From: JAAFIP01 sp043774625
GTDB taxonomy: Bacteria > Pseudomonadota > Gammaproteobacteria > Burkholderiales > Burkholderiaceae_C
Length of the DNA: 64,000 nt
Assembly: GCA_043774625.1 (NCBI GenBank)
Contig: JAYVTG010000017.1
Span: 19,214-83,213, forward strand
Direction: 5' to 3'
The notes beneath the pieces were generated by a model, which saw only the letters and a program-made list of their open reading frames with translations, was not told the DNA's origin and searched no databases. This document shows, piece after piece, positions 1 to 8,002 of the stretch (the stretch's first letter is position 1; every line of letters starts with the position of its first letter). The position numbers and the translations under genes were made by a program.

Positions 1-1559
1 TGCCCAAATGGCGCCATGCGCTCATCAACATCGCCCACCCACTGCTCAAGCAGGGGTTGGTGATTCTGGATACCCCGGGTTTGAATGCTATTGGCGCCGA
101 GCCTGAGTTGACCGTTAGCCTGATACCGCAAGCCCATGCGGTGGTGTTTATCCTGGGGGCAGACACGGGCGTCACCAAGTCGGACTTGTCGATTTGGCGA
201 GAACATTTGATCACTGAAGGCATGGACAACAGCTCTCGCCTGGTCGTGTTGAACAAGATCGACACGATGTGGGATGCGTTGTCCACACCCGAGCAAGTAG
301 AGGCCAACGTACAGCGCCAGCGCGCCACCTCAGCCGAAATTTTGGGTTTGCCACAAATCCAGGTGATTCCCGTTTCAGCGCAAAAAGGCCTGGTTGCCAA
401 GGTGACGGGCGATAAAGCCTTGCTCCAGGCCAGCCAACTGCCCTTGCTCGAACAAGCATTAAGCGAAGGCATGATGGGGAAACGCCGCAGCATTTTGCTC
501 AACGCCGTGTCGTCTGGCGTGATGGATTTGCGCACTGAAACTACCCGTGTCATCAATATACGCCGCCGCGACGTGGCTGAGCAAATGATGGAGTTACGCG
601 GTTTGCGTGGTAAAAATACAACTGTCATCAAGCAAATGCGTAACCGCATTGATGGTGAGCAGGATGAGTTTGATAACAGCGGTGCTCGAATCCAGGCCGT
701 GCGGTCGATCCATTTGAAGCTGTTGCGGGAAGTGTTTGCCGCGCTAGGCAGCGCTACCCTCAAAGCAGAGCTGCGCCAGTTGAATGATGCATTGCGCCAG
801 CCCGGAATCAAGCTGGGAGTGAAAAAGGCCTACAACGACACCTTTGCCCGCCTGCGTGAAGGTTTGGCCCAAGCGCGTGGTTTGAACGGAGAGATTCAAA
901 CCATGCTCTCCAGCAGCTTTCGCCAGCTCAACACAGAATTTGGTTTCTCTCTGCAAACTCCGCGCGAACCCGAGCTGGCACGATATGAACGCGACCTGGC
1001 TTTGGTTGAGCGCAGTCATATCCAATACTTGGGCGTTGGCAATATATTGAAGCTGGCCCAGCCAGATTTTGCGGACCGTCTGGTGCGTGCGTTGGCTACC
1101 CGCCTGCGGGTGGTGTACGAGTCTGCCTTGGGCGAAGTAGAGTTGTGGAACAAATCTGCAGCCGCCCAGCTAGACGCCCAACTGCGTGAACGCAGACGCA
1201 ATTTTGCACGCCGCATAGAAGCGATTGAACGTATTCAAAACGCTGCTGGCACACTGGACGAACGCATTGCGGAGATTGCAGCCCAAGATGCCAGTTTGAT
1301 CGCGCTGGACACAAAGCTAACCGAATTGACCAACCATTTGATTGATATTCCGTCCGAGCCTGAGGTTGAGCCTGACAAGCCCCTGTGGAATGCGCATGCG
1401 CCGCTGCCATCACCAGACAGCTCAAGGCCTGCACCGCTGAGTGCGCAATTGCCTTCACCTGCGCCTATTGGCTTGCACATACCTGATGCGAGTCAGTTGC
1501 AAAGCCCCGCACCTAAAAAAGTGGTTGCTGCTGCACCCAAGGTGCTGGTGTCCGACTGA
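1..1559 (+). CDS. dynamin-like GTPase, C-terminal part (5' end outside window)
   Basis: The frame is already open at the left edge, so the N-terminus and the P-loop (G1) are missing. Visible GTPase motifs are DTPG (G3) at about 60-75 and NKID (G4) at about 250-260, each in the order expected for dynamin/Era-type GTPases. After the G domain comes a long, charged, mostly helical region typical of bacterial dynamin-like proteins. The C-terminal ~60 residues are rich in proline, serine and alanine and look disordered. Bacterial dynamin-like proteins act at membranes using GTP; the exact role here is unknown. It ends 16 bases before the chosen mutY start. The family call is good; no specific gene name is justified. 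Confidence 0.8.
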   Translation, partial: PKWRHALINIAHPLLKQGLVILDTPGLNAIGAEPELTVSLIPQAHAVVFILGADTGVTKSDLSIWREHLITEGMDNSSRLVVLNKIDTMWDALSTPEQVEANVQRQRATSAEILGLPQIQVIPVSAQKGLVAKVTGDKALLQASQLPLLEQALSEGMMGKRRSILLNAVSSGVMDLRTETTRVINIRRRDVAEQMMELRGLRGKNTTVIKQMRNRIDGEQDEFDNSGARIQAVRSIHLKLLREVFAALGSATLKAELRQLNDALRQPGIKLGVKKAYNDTFARLREGLAQARGLNGEIQTMLSSSFRQLNTEFGFSLQTPREPELARYERDLALVERSHIQYLGVGNILKLAQPDFADRLVRALATRLRVVYESALGEVELWNKSAAAQLDAQLRERRRNFARRIEAIERIQNAAGTLDERIAEIAAQDASLIALDTKLTELTNHLIDIPSEPEVEPDKPLWNAHAPLPSPDSSRPAPLSAQLPSPAPIGLHIPDASQLQSPAPKKVVAAAPKVLVSD

Positions 1560-1575
1560 TTTTGCACGCGTGTTA

Positions 1576-2631
1576 ATGAGTTCGCCGCTGGTGCCGCGCA
1601 TTCTGGCTTGGCAAGCCCAGCATGGCCGTACCGGCCTGCCATGGCAGGGCACGCAAGACCCCTACCGTGTGTGGTTGTCTGAAATCATGCTGCAGCAAAC
1701 CCAGGTGACGACGGTGCTGGAGTACTACCCACGCTTTTTAAAGCGCTTTCCAGACGTTGCTACCCTAGCCGCAGCCACGCAAGACGATGTACTGGCGCTG
1801 TGGAGCGGCCTGGGCTATTACAGCCGCGCACGCAATCTACATAAATGCGCTCAGGCAGTAATGCAAGACTTCGGTGGCCAGTTTCCTCCTACTGCTGAGT
1901 TATTGCAAAGCTTGCCTGGCATTGGCCGGTCTACAGCGGCTGCAATTGCGGCCTTTTGCTATGGAGAACGCGTGGCCATTTTGGATGCCAATGTTAAACG
2001 CGTCTTGACGCGCGTGCTGGGCTTTGGTGACGATTTGGCACAGCAACGTCATGAAAAAGCTCTGTGGGACATGGCAACAGATTTACTGCCCACCAGGCAG
2101 CTCAAATCAAGCATGCCCCGCCACACACAGGCCATGATGGATCTGGGTGCAACGGTGTGTACTACGAGCAAACCAGCGTGCATTATTTGTCCGTTGGCCG
2201 AATCCTGTGTAGCGCATGCACAAGGTCAACCGGCCGCATATCCAGTGAAAACGCGCAAACTTAAACGGACTGCACAGGCATGGTGGCTGCTGTGGGCGCA
2301 GCGTAAAGACGGAGCTACGTGGTTGGTGTTACGCCCAGATTCGGGCGTGTGGGCTGGTTTGTATTGCCTTCCCATGTTTGCTAGCTTGCAAGAGCTGCAA
2401 AATGAAATGGGTGCCAAGCAGCTTCAAACTGCAAACGAAATGCCCGTTTTGAAACATGTCCTCACGCACAAAGATTTGTATTTGCATGTGATGCAGTTAC
2501 CTTGGCATGGTAGATCTGATCCCTTGGCAAGCGGTCAATGGGTAGCACCTGCAGAACTGGCCAACACCGGTTTGCCAGCGCCGATACGCAAGTTGCTTGA
2601 CGCTAAACATGCAGTCAATACACCTTTGTAG
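1576..2631 (+). CDS. mutY: A/G-specific adenine glycosylase MutY
   Basis: This base-excision repair enzyme removes adenine mispaired with 8-oxoguanine. The 351-residue protein has the helix-hairpin-helix segment LPGIGRSTAAAI followed by the catalytic-Asp region ILDANVKRVL, then four cysteines spaced C-x6-C-x2-C-x5-C (CTTSKPACIICPLAESC) for a [4Fe-4S] cluster. The C-terminal third is the NUDIX-like domain that recognises 8-oxoG. The frame is open further upstream into the preceding gene, but ATG at 1576 gives the family start (MSSPLVPRILAWQ) just after the upstream stop. Its last 17 bases overlap the 3' end of rapZ on the other strand. Confidence 0.93.
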   Translation: MSSPLVPRILAWQAQHGRTGLPWQGTQDPYRVWLSEIMLQQTQVTTVLEYYPRFLKRFPDVATLAAATQDDVLALWSGLGYYSRARNLHKCAQAVMQDFGGQFPPTAELLQSLPGIGRSTAAAIAAFCYGERVAILDANVKRVLTRVLGFGDDLAQQRHEKALWDMATDLLPTRQLKSSMPRHTQAMMDLGATVCTTSKPACIICPLAESCVAHAQGQPAAYPVKTRKLKRTAQAWWLLWAQRKDGATWLVLRPDSGVWAGLYCLPMFASLQELQNEMGAKQLQTANEMPVLKHVLTHKDLYLHVMQLPWHGRSDPLASGQWVAPAELANTGLPAPIRKLLDAKHAVNTPL

Positions 2632-3511
2632 CAAATAACTTACCGTCCATCTCGCGGTGGCGCTTTAAGGTGCTCCAGTCTTTGGCAAACAGTTTGGCCA
2701 GTTCTTCTACCAAAAAAACCGAGCGGTGTTGCCCGCCCGTACAACCAATGGCCACGGTCACGTAGCTGCGGTGGTCCTTGGCAAGGCTGGGTAACCAGTG
2801 CCCGACAAAATCATGGATATTCTTGAGCATCAAAGCCACATCGTTTTGCTGGTTCAGAAAATCAGCAACTGCCTTGTCTTTGCCAGTCAACGGTCGCAGG
2901 TCGATCTCGTAGTGCGGGTTGGGGAGCATGCGCACATCAAACACATAGTCTGCGTCGTTGGGTATGCCGCGCTTAAAGCCAAACGATTCGAAGACCAGGG
3001 TGAGCTGTTTGGGCGGGGCAGACAGCAGATCTTTGATATAGCTTTGCAGTTGTGTAGCGCGAATCAAGCTGGTGTCCATCACATGCGACTGTTCGCGCAA
3101 ATCAACCAGCAGCTCACGCTCCAGTTCAATTGCGTCGGTCAAAGCGCGCTGCATGTCGTTCTCGTCGTTTTTGGATAGCGGATGCTTGCGACGCGTCTCT
3201 GAAAAACGGTTGACCAGTGTTTCGGTATTGGAGTCGAGAAAAATGGACTTGACGTGGTGGCCTTGTTCACGCAAGAGGGCAAGTTGCTTGGGCAGCAAAT
3301 GTAATGAAGTGGCGCTGCGCACGTCCACTGCAATACCTATCTTTTGCACTTTGTAATTTTTTTCCAGTTCTATAAATGACGCCAATAATTCGGGCGGCAA
3401 ATTATCTACGCAGTAATATTGCGCGTCTTCCAAAGCGTGCAATGCCACAGACTTGCCAGAGCCTGACATGCCAGTGATAAGCACAATGTCGATGGGTACA
3501 AAGTCTGTCAT
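2615..3511 (-). CDS. rapZ: RNase adapter protein RapZ (P-loop nucleotide-binding)
   Basis: RapZ/YvcJ family P-loop protein of 298 residues. In enterobacteria RapZ delivers the sRNA GlmZ to RNase E and senses glucosamine-6-phosphate; in betaproteobacteria the target is less clear. A Walker A motif GMSGSGKS sits near the N-terminus, and the C-terminal domain ends with the family signature IGCTGGQHRSVFLVEELA. I chose ATG at 3511 because the protein then starts just before the P-loop strand; the upstream 21 codons have no family character. It lies 7 bases downstream of recN on the same strand, so it is probably co-transcribed with nadK and recN. Confidence 0.92.
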   Translation of the reverse strand: MTDFVPIDIVLITGMSGSGKSVALHALEDAQYYCVDNLPPELLASFIELEKNYKVQKIGIAVDVRSATSLHLLPKQLALLREQGHHVKSIFLDSNTETLVNRFSETRRKHPLSKNDENDMQRALTDAIELERELLVDLREQSHVMDTSLIRATQLQSYIKDLLSAPPKQLTLVFESFGFKRGIPNDADYVFDVRMLPNPHYEIDLRPLTGKDKAVADFLNQQNDVALMLKNIHDFVGHWLPSLAKDHRSYVTVAIGCTGGQHRSVFLVEELAKLFAKDWSTLKRHREMDGKLFATKVY

Positions 3512-3518
3512 GGTGTGC

Positions 3519-5174
3519 TTACTGCCCCAGCATTTCTTTGGCATGCGCCATGGTGGTACTCGACAACTTTTCACCGCCCAACATGCGTGCTATTTCGGCT
3601 ACGCGCATTTCACCATGAATTGCCTGTACCTGACTCACCGTTTGCTTGCCATCCAATTTTTTGGACACTTGCAAATGATTGTCAGCACACGCAGCCACCT
3701 GGGGCAAGTGGGTTACGGCCAGCACCTGGCGGTCTTTGCCCAGTTGCTTCATCAGGCGGCCAACAGTTTCTGCCACCGCGCCGCCAACGCCTGAGTCCAC
3801 TTCGTCAAAAATCAGCGTACCTGCGCGGCCCAATTGGCTGGTGCACACGGCGATGGCCAGTGCAATACGTGACAATTCGCCGCCAGAGGCCACTTTGCCA
3901 ATAGGGCGTGCCGTACTGCCAGGATGGCCAGCTACCAAAAACTCTACGCGTTCAGCGCCATAGGCTGCAGGTTCATCCAGAGTTGCCAGGTTCACTTCAA
4001 AATGCCCACCCTGCATGCCCAAGCCTTGCATGGCCTGGGTGATGGCCGAGCTGAGTTTGGGAGCCGTTTTTTTGCGCGCCTTGCTGAGCGCAGCGCAGGC
4101 AGAGGTAAATTCTGCATGTGCGGCACGCTCGGCTTTTTCCAGCCCGTCCAGATCGCTGGCAGCATCAAGCCGGGTTAAATCATCTTTCCACCCGGTTTGT
4201 AAAGCAAACAGCTCGGCAGGCGGACGTTTATGGCGGCGTGCCAGCGACATCCACAGCCCCATGCGTTCGTCCAACTGTGCCAAGCGTTTCGGATCAGGTT
4301 CGGTCTTGCGCAGGTAGCCATGCAAGCTGTGCGCAACGTCTTCCATTTGCGCCCTACTTTGTGCCAATATCTCGCCTAGTGCCTTAAAATCATGCGCGAG
4401 CAGCTCCTGATTTTGTAGCAGTTGGTGCGCTTTGTTTACCTGAGCAATGGCACCCAGCGTGTTGGCTGAATCGCCTTCGAGTTGCTCCAGCGCTTGCTGC
4501 GCAGCTTCCAGCAAGGTGTTGGCATTCGATAAAATTCCGTGTTCAGCATTCAAGTCGTCCCACTCGTCTTTACCAGGTGCCAGTTTTTCCATCTCGCCCA
4601 ACTGCCACTGTAAACGCTCACGTTCGTTTTGCAAGCTGGACTGCTGGTTGCGGGCTTCTTGCAAGCTATTGAAAGCCGTGCGCCAAACTTGCCAACTGGT
4701 GGCAACGGGCTGTGTGTTGATGCTTCCAAACGCATCCAGCAGGCCGCGCACTGCGTCCGCACGTGTCAAGGCTGCCCAGGCGTGTTGACCGTGGATGTCT
4801 ACCAATTGTTCCGATGCCTCGCGCAATTGCGCCGCAGTCGCAGGGCTACCGTTAATCCAGGCGCGGCTTTTACCTTGGGTGTCGATGCTGCGACGAACCA
4901 GCAAGCCGTCAGCATCAGTGTTAAAGCCTGCTTCTTCCAACCAGGGGTTGATCCAATCGGGGCAATCCATTTCAATACAAATGTCGGCTCTTGCAGCACC
5001 CTCGCGCACCATGCTGGCATCTGCACGCGCGCCCAGAGCTATTTGTACAGCGTCTACTAAAATGGATTTACCAGCACCAGTCTCGCCTGTCAGCACACTA
5101 AAGCCACCTGATAAATCCAGTTCCATTTCGCGCACGATCACAAAGTCGCGCAGGCTGATTCGTTTAAGTCCCAT
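3519..5174 (-). CDS. recN: DNA repair protein RecN
   Basis: RecN is an SMC-like ATPase that acts in double-strand break repair. The 551-residue length matches the family. The N-terminal Walker A is GETGAGKS at about residues 30-37, the middle is a long heptad-rich coiled coil, and the C-terminal half has the ABC signature GGELSR and Walker B LIFDEVDSGVGG. It starts 15 bases after nadK and ends 7 bases before rapZ. A possible diverged copy of the 40-bp dispersed repeat lies inside the coiled-coil coding region (4380-4419). Confidence 0.95.
   Translation of the reverse strand: MGLKRISLRDFVIVREMELDLSGGFSVLTGETGAGKSILVDAVQIALGARADASMVREGAARADICIEMDCPDWINPWLEEAGFNTDADGLLVRRSIDTQGKSRAWINGSPATAAQLREASEQLVDIHGQHAWAALTRADAVRGLLDAFGSINTQPVATSWQVWRTAFNSLQEARNQQSSLQNERERLQWQLGEMEKLAPGKDEWDDLNAEHGILSNANTLLEAAQQALEQLEGDSANTLGAIAQVNKAHQLLQNQELLAHDFKALGEILAQSRAQMEDVAHSLHGYLRKTEPDPKRLAQLDERMGLWMSLARRHKRPPAELFALQTGWKDDLTRLDAASDLDGLEKAERAAHAEFTSACAALSKARKKTAPKLSSAITQAMQGLGMQGGHFEVNLATLDEPAAYGAERVEFLVAGHPGSTARPIGKVASGGELSRIALAIAVCTSQLGRAGTLIFDEVDSGVGGAVAETVGRLMKQLGKDRQVLAVTHLPQVAACADNHLQVSKKLDGKQTVSQVQAIHGEMRVAEIARMLGGEKLSSTTMAHAKEMLGQ
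4380..4419 (+). repeat. possible diverged copy of the 40-bp repeat inside recN
   Basis: The core ATGCGCGAGCAGCT and the end TTTTGTAGC match the family, but the left third does not. Unlike the other coding copies it is read in a different frame by recN, so a chance match is possible. Confidence 0.35.
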
Positions 5175-5189
5175 ACCGATTCACCTTTT

Positions 5190-6074
5190 TCAGGCTCCTC
5201 CCTCGTTCCAATGCAATTTCTTGCGCAAGGTGTCAAAGTAACTCCAACCACGGGGGTGCAAAAAGCGCACGCTATGTTCTGACTTGCGCACCACAATCCT
5301 GTCACCATGTAGCAAAGACGCAAGGGACTGCATATCAAAATTGGCACTGGCGTCTCTACCTGCTACTATTTCAATAGCTACTTCCGCAGTGTCCGCAAGG
5401 ACTATAGGCCTATTTGATAGGGTATGTGGCGCAATCGGTACCATCAACCAGCCAGCAATCGACGGGTGCAGCACGGGGCCACCGGCGGACATGGCGTAGG
5501 CCGTAGACCCTGTCGGTGATGCGATGATCAAACCGTCAGCCCGCTGGTTGGCCACAAAACGTCCATCGACCTCTACCCGCAACTCCACCATGCCTGCTAT
5601 GGCACCACGGTTTACAACCACGTCGTTCATGGCTAATGCGTCAAACACGCAACGCCCATCTCGCATTACCTTGGCGTGCATCAGGCTGCGTCTGTCCTCC
5701 TGAAAATCGCCACGCAACATGGGGCCAAGCGTTTCGCGGTAGTTATCTAACGGAATGTCAGTCACAAAACCCAGGCGGCCCTGGTTGATGCCGATAAGTG
5801 GCACGCCAAAACGCGCCAGCTGGCGTCCAATGCCCAGCATGGTGCCATCGCCTCCCACGACCAAGCCCACGTCGCAATGCTCGCCTATGCCGTCCACATT
5901 CAAGCTGGGGTACTCGTTGATACCGGTGTTGGTGGCAGTATCGGCTTCCAGCGACACGTCCAGTCCTACAGCTTCCAGATACTGGGCAATGTCACGCAAA
6001 ACTACAGTTGCTCCAGCGAGGGCAGTAGCATGGTATTTACCTATGAGTGCAACGTGGCGAAATTGTGCTGGCAT
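5190..6074 (-). CDS. nadK: NAD kinase
   Basis: This enzyme phosphorylates NAD to NADP with ATP or polyphosphate. It has 294 residues with the GGDGT motif (LVVGGDGTMLGIGR), the NE/D-type NAD pocket motif (AMNDVVVNRG) and the glycine-rich SPTGSTAYAMSAGGP segment, all in family order. It is the first gene of the leftward group nadK-recN-rapZ and is divergent from hrcA, with a 53-base gap that must hold both start signals. Bases 5362-5393 resemble the 40-bp dispersed repeat and encode the segment TAEVAIEIVA. Confidence 0.96.
   Translation of the reverse strand: MPAQFRHVALIGKYHATALAGATVVLRDIAQYLEAVGLDVSLEADTATNTGINEYPSLNVDGIGEHCDVGLVVGGDGTMLGIGRQLARFGVPLIGINQGRLGFVTDIPLDNYRETLGPMLRGDFQEDRRSLMHAKVMRDGRCVFDALAMNDVVVNRGAIAGMVELRVEVDGRFVANQRADGLIIASPTGSTAYAMSAGGPVLHPSIAGWLMVPIAPHTLSNRPIVLADTAEVAIEIVAGRDASANFDMQSLASLLHGDRIVVRKSEHSVRFLHPRGWSYFDTLRKKLHWNEGGA
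5362..5393 (-). repeat. 40-bp dispersed repeat, diverged copy inside nadK
   Basis: Reads GCTA...AATAGCT.CTTCCGCA on the + strand, the reverse orientation of the family. It is diverged and lacks a clear CCAGC end. The nadK reading uses the only stop-free frame of the consensus on that strand. Confidence 0.5.
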
Positions 6075-6127
6075 GGTTAAATACTACCTCATTACAATGT
6101 CTACAGAACATACGCAATTTTATTTTC

Positions 6128-7135
6128 ATGCTTGATGACCGTGCCAAGTTGCTGTTAAAAGCGCTGGTAGAGCGCTATATAGCCGATGGGCAGCCCATCG
6201 GCTCGCGCACGTTGTCTCGCGCCGATGGCATTGATCTGTCGCCCGCCACCATTCGCAACGTGATGAGTGATCTGGAAGAGCTGGGTTTGATCGCTTCCCC
6301 CCATACCTCTGCAGGGCGCATACCTACGGCCCGTGGCTACCGCCTGTTTGTTGACACCATGTTAACAGCCAACCGGCAGGAGTTTGGCTTGCCCACCCTG
6401 ATAGCAGAGCAGCCGCAAAAAGTCATTACCAATGCGGCACAACTTCTATCCAACCTGTCCCAATTTGTTGGTGTAGTGGTAGCGCCCAAGCGCAGTTCAG
6501 TGTTTCGGCACATAGAATTTTTGCGTTTGTCGGAAAAGCGCATTTTGGTCATCATTGTTGCCCCCGATGGCGATGTGCAAAACCGGGTCATCTTTACCGA
6601 GAGCGACTTTACACAAGGCCAGCTTGTCGAAGCCGCCAACTTTATCAACGCCCATTACGCAGGCATGGCGATTGAACAGGTGCGTGAGCGCCTGAAAAAC
6701 GAAGTTGAACAACTGCGTGGCGAAATCGCCAAGCTTATGCAGGCTGCGGTGCAAGTCAGTAGCGAAGCGTTGACCCAGGCGCAGGACGAAGTGATTATTT
6801 CTGGCGAGCGTAACCTGCTGGCAGTGAGCGATTTTTCCAGTGACATGGGCCAACTGCGTCGTGCCTTTGACTTGTTTGAGCAAAAAGCGCAGTTGATACG
6901 ACTACTTGATGTATCCAGTCAGGCCGAAGGTGTGCGCATTTTTATCGGTGGCGAAAGCAGGGTGGTGCCCTTTGAAGAACTGTCAGTGGTCACCGCTCCG
7001 TACGAGGTCGATGGCCTGGTGGTAGGAACGCTGGGCGTGATTGGCCCGACGCGTATGGCTTATGACCGGATGATTCAGATTGTGGACATCACATCCAAGC
7101 TGGTGAGTAATGCGCTTAGTCATCACAAGCCCTGA
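6128..7135 (+). CDS. hrcA: heat-inducible transcription repressor HrcA
   Basis: HrcA represses heat-shock genes by binding CIRCE elements and is kept active by GroEL. The 335-residue protein starts MLDDRAKLLLKALVERYI, has a winged-helix N-terminal domain (LSPATIRNVMSDLEELGLI, then SAGRIPTARGYR) and a GAF-like central domain. ATG at 6128 gives the family N-terminus; the longer open frame runs back into the divergent nadK promoter region. No CIRCE sequence was seen nearby. Divergent nadK/hrcA is common in Burkholderiales. Confidence 0.95.
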   Translation: MLDDRAKLLLKALVERYIADGQPIGSRTLSRADGIDLSPATIRNVMSDLEELGLIASPHTSAGRIPTARGYRLFVDTMLTANRQEFGLPTLIAEQPQKVITNAAQLLSNLSQFVGVVVAPKRSSVFRHIEFLRLSEKRILVIIVAPDGDVQNRVIFTESDFTQGQLVEAANFINAHYAGMAIEQVRERLKNEVEQLRGEIAKLMQAAVQVSSEALTQAQDEVIISGERNLLAVSDFSSDMGQLRRAFDLFEQKAQLIRLLDVSSQAEGVRIFIGGESRVVPFEELSVVTAPYEVDGLVVGTLGVIGPTRMAYDRMIQIVDITSKLVSNALSHHKP

Positions 7136-7169
7136 ATCTGCAAAACATCGTGCTACAATTCAAGACTAC

Positions 7170-7246
7170 GCGGCTGTAGCTCAGTTGGATAGAGTACTTG
7201 GCTACGAACCAAGGGGTCGTGGGTTCAATTCCTGCCAGCCGCACCA
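7170..7246 (+). tRNA. tRNA-Arg (anticodon ACG)
   Basis: The 77-base cloverleaf is complete. The acceptor stem is GCGGCTG/CAGCCGC, the D arm is GCTCAGTTGGATAGAGT, the anticodon stem CTTGG/CCAAG encloses CTACGAA, and the T loop is TTCAATT. CCA is encoded. The T stem has two G-U type pairs. It is immediately followed by a terminator hairpin and marks the left boundary of the GC-rich block. Confidence 0.97.
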
Positions 7247-7254
7247 TCAAAATA

Positions 7255-7290
7255 AACGGGTTAGCTCTCATAAAGGGCTAACCCGTTTGT
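7255..7290 (+). terminator. terminator hairpin behind tRNA-Arg
   Basis: An 11-bp perfect stem AACGGGTTAGC/GCTAACCCGTT (7255-7265 and 7277-7287) with an 11-base loop is followed by TTTGT. It can also stop leftward transcription because the other strand has an A/T-rich end. The stop codon of the GntR gene lies in the loop. Confidence 0.85.
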
Positions 7291-7963
7291 CGTTCAGGGG
7301 TTCGGGGTTCTTTCCGCGCAGACGCGCGACCATAAATCCTGCGGCATGTATCAGGTGCGCGCGTACCAGCGCCTCTGCACGTTCGCCGTCGCCAGCGGCG
7401 ATGGCCTTGAGGATCGCCTCGTGCTGGTCCCATATGTCGCGCGGTTTCTCGTCGCGGATCAGCACCTCGCCCATCACGCGTTGCGTGTAGGTGACGTGGG
7501 TCTCGAGTGCCGGAGAGATCAACGGGTTGTCTGATAGACCGTAGATGAACTCGTGGAACTTCATGTCGGCGGCGATCATTCGGGCCACAGAACCGGCGGC
7601 CACTGCCTTGCGCCCGGCCTCGATCAGCGCCGGCCCGGCCTTGGCGGCACGCTCTGCGCCGTGTTCGGCGGCGCGCAGCGCGGCGAGCCCCTCAATCGCT
7701 GCACGGATGTCGTACATGTGCTGCACATGCACAGGGTCCAGGGGAGCGACGAGCAGGCCGCGTCCAGGTGCGTCATGCAGCACGCCCTGGTTGCGAAGCA
7801 GTACAAGCGCCAGCTGCACTGGCTGGCGTGACACGCCAAGCGCCTGAGCGAGCTGCTCCTGAATGATGCGATCGCCTGGCGCAAAGGTGCCGGACGCGAT
7901 CTCTTCCAAAATGGCATCGCGCACCTGTTCGACAAGATTGGGCTGGGTGGTAAGAGTCTTCAT
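7268..7963 (-). CDS. GntR-family transcriptional regulator (FadR/FCD subfamily)
   Basis: A 231-residue regulator. Residues ~8-70 form the winged helix (ILEEIASGTFAPGDRIIQEQLAQALGVSRQPVQLALVLL), and the rest is an all-helical FCD effector domain with the metal-ligand-type pattern D-x3-H (ADMKFHEFIY), a later H (ETHVTYTQ) and WDQHEAILKAI. It follows the acyl-CoA synthetase gene by 39 bases on the same strand, so it is probably co-transcribed with it and autoregulated. It is the best candidate to bind the paired palindromes at 9587-9646 and 12645-12703. Its last ~7 codons run into the tRNA-Arg terminator, so the C-terminus may have been remade at a junction. Confidence 0.85.
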   Translation of the reverse strand: MKTLTTQPNLVEQVRDAILEEIASGTFAPGDRIIQEQLAQALGVSRQPVQLALVLLRNQGVLHDAPGRGLLVAPLDPVHVQHMYDIRAAIEGLAALRAAEHGAERAAKAGPALIEAGRKAVAAGSVARMIAADMKFHEFIYGLSDNPLISPALETHVTYTQRVMGEVLIRDEKPRDIWDQHEAILKAIAAGDGERAEALVRAHLIHAAGFMVARLRGKNPEPLNDKRVSPL

Positions 7964-8002
7964 ACGTGTGTAATTCAGTCTACCGTGTGGTCTAGCCGCA
8001 GT

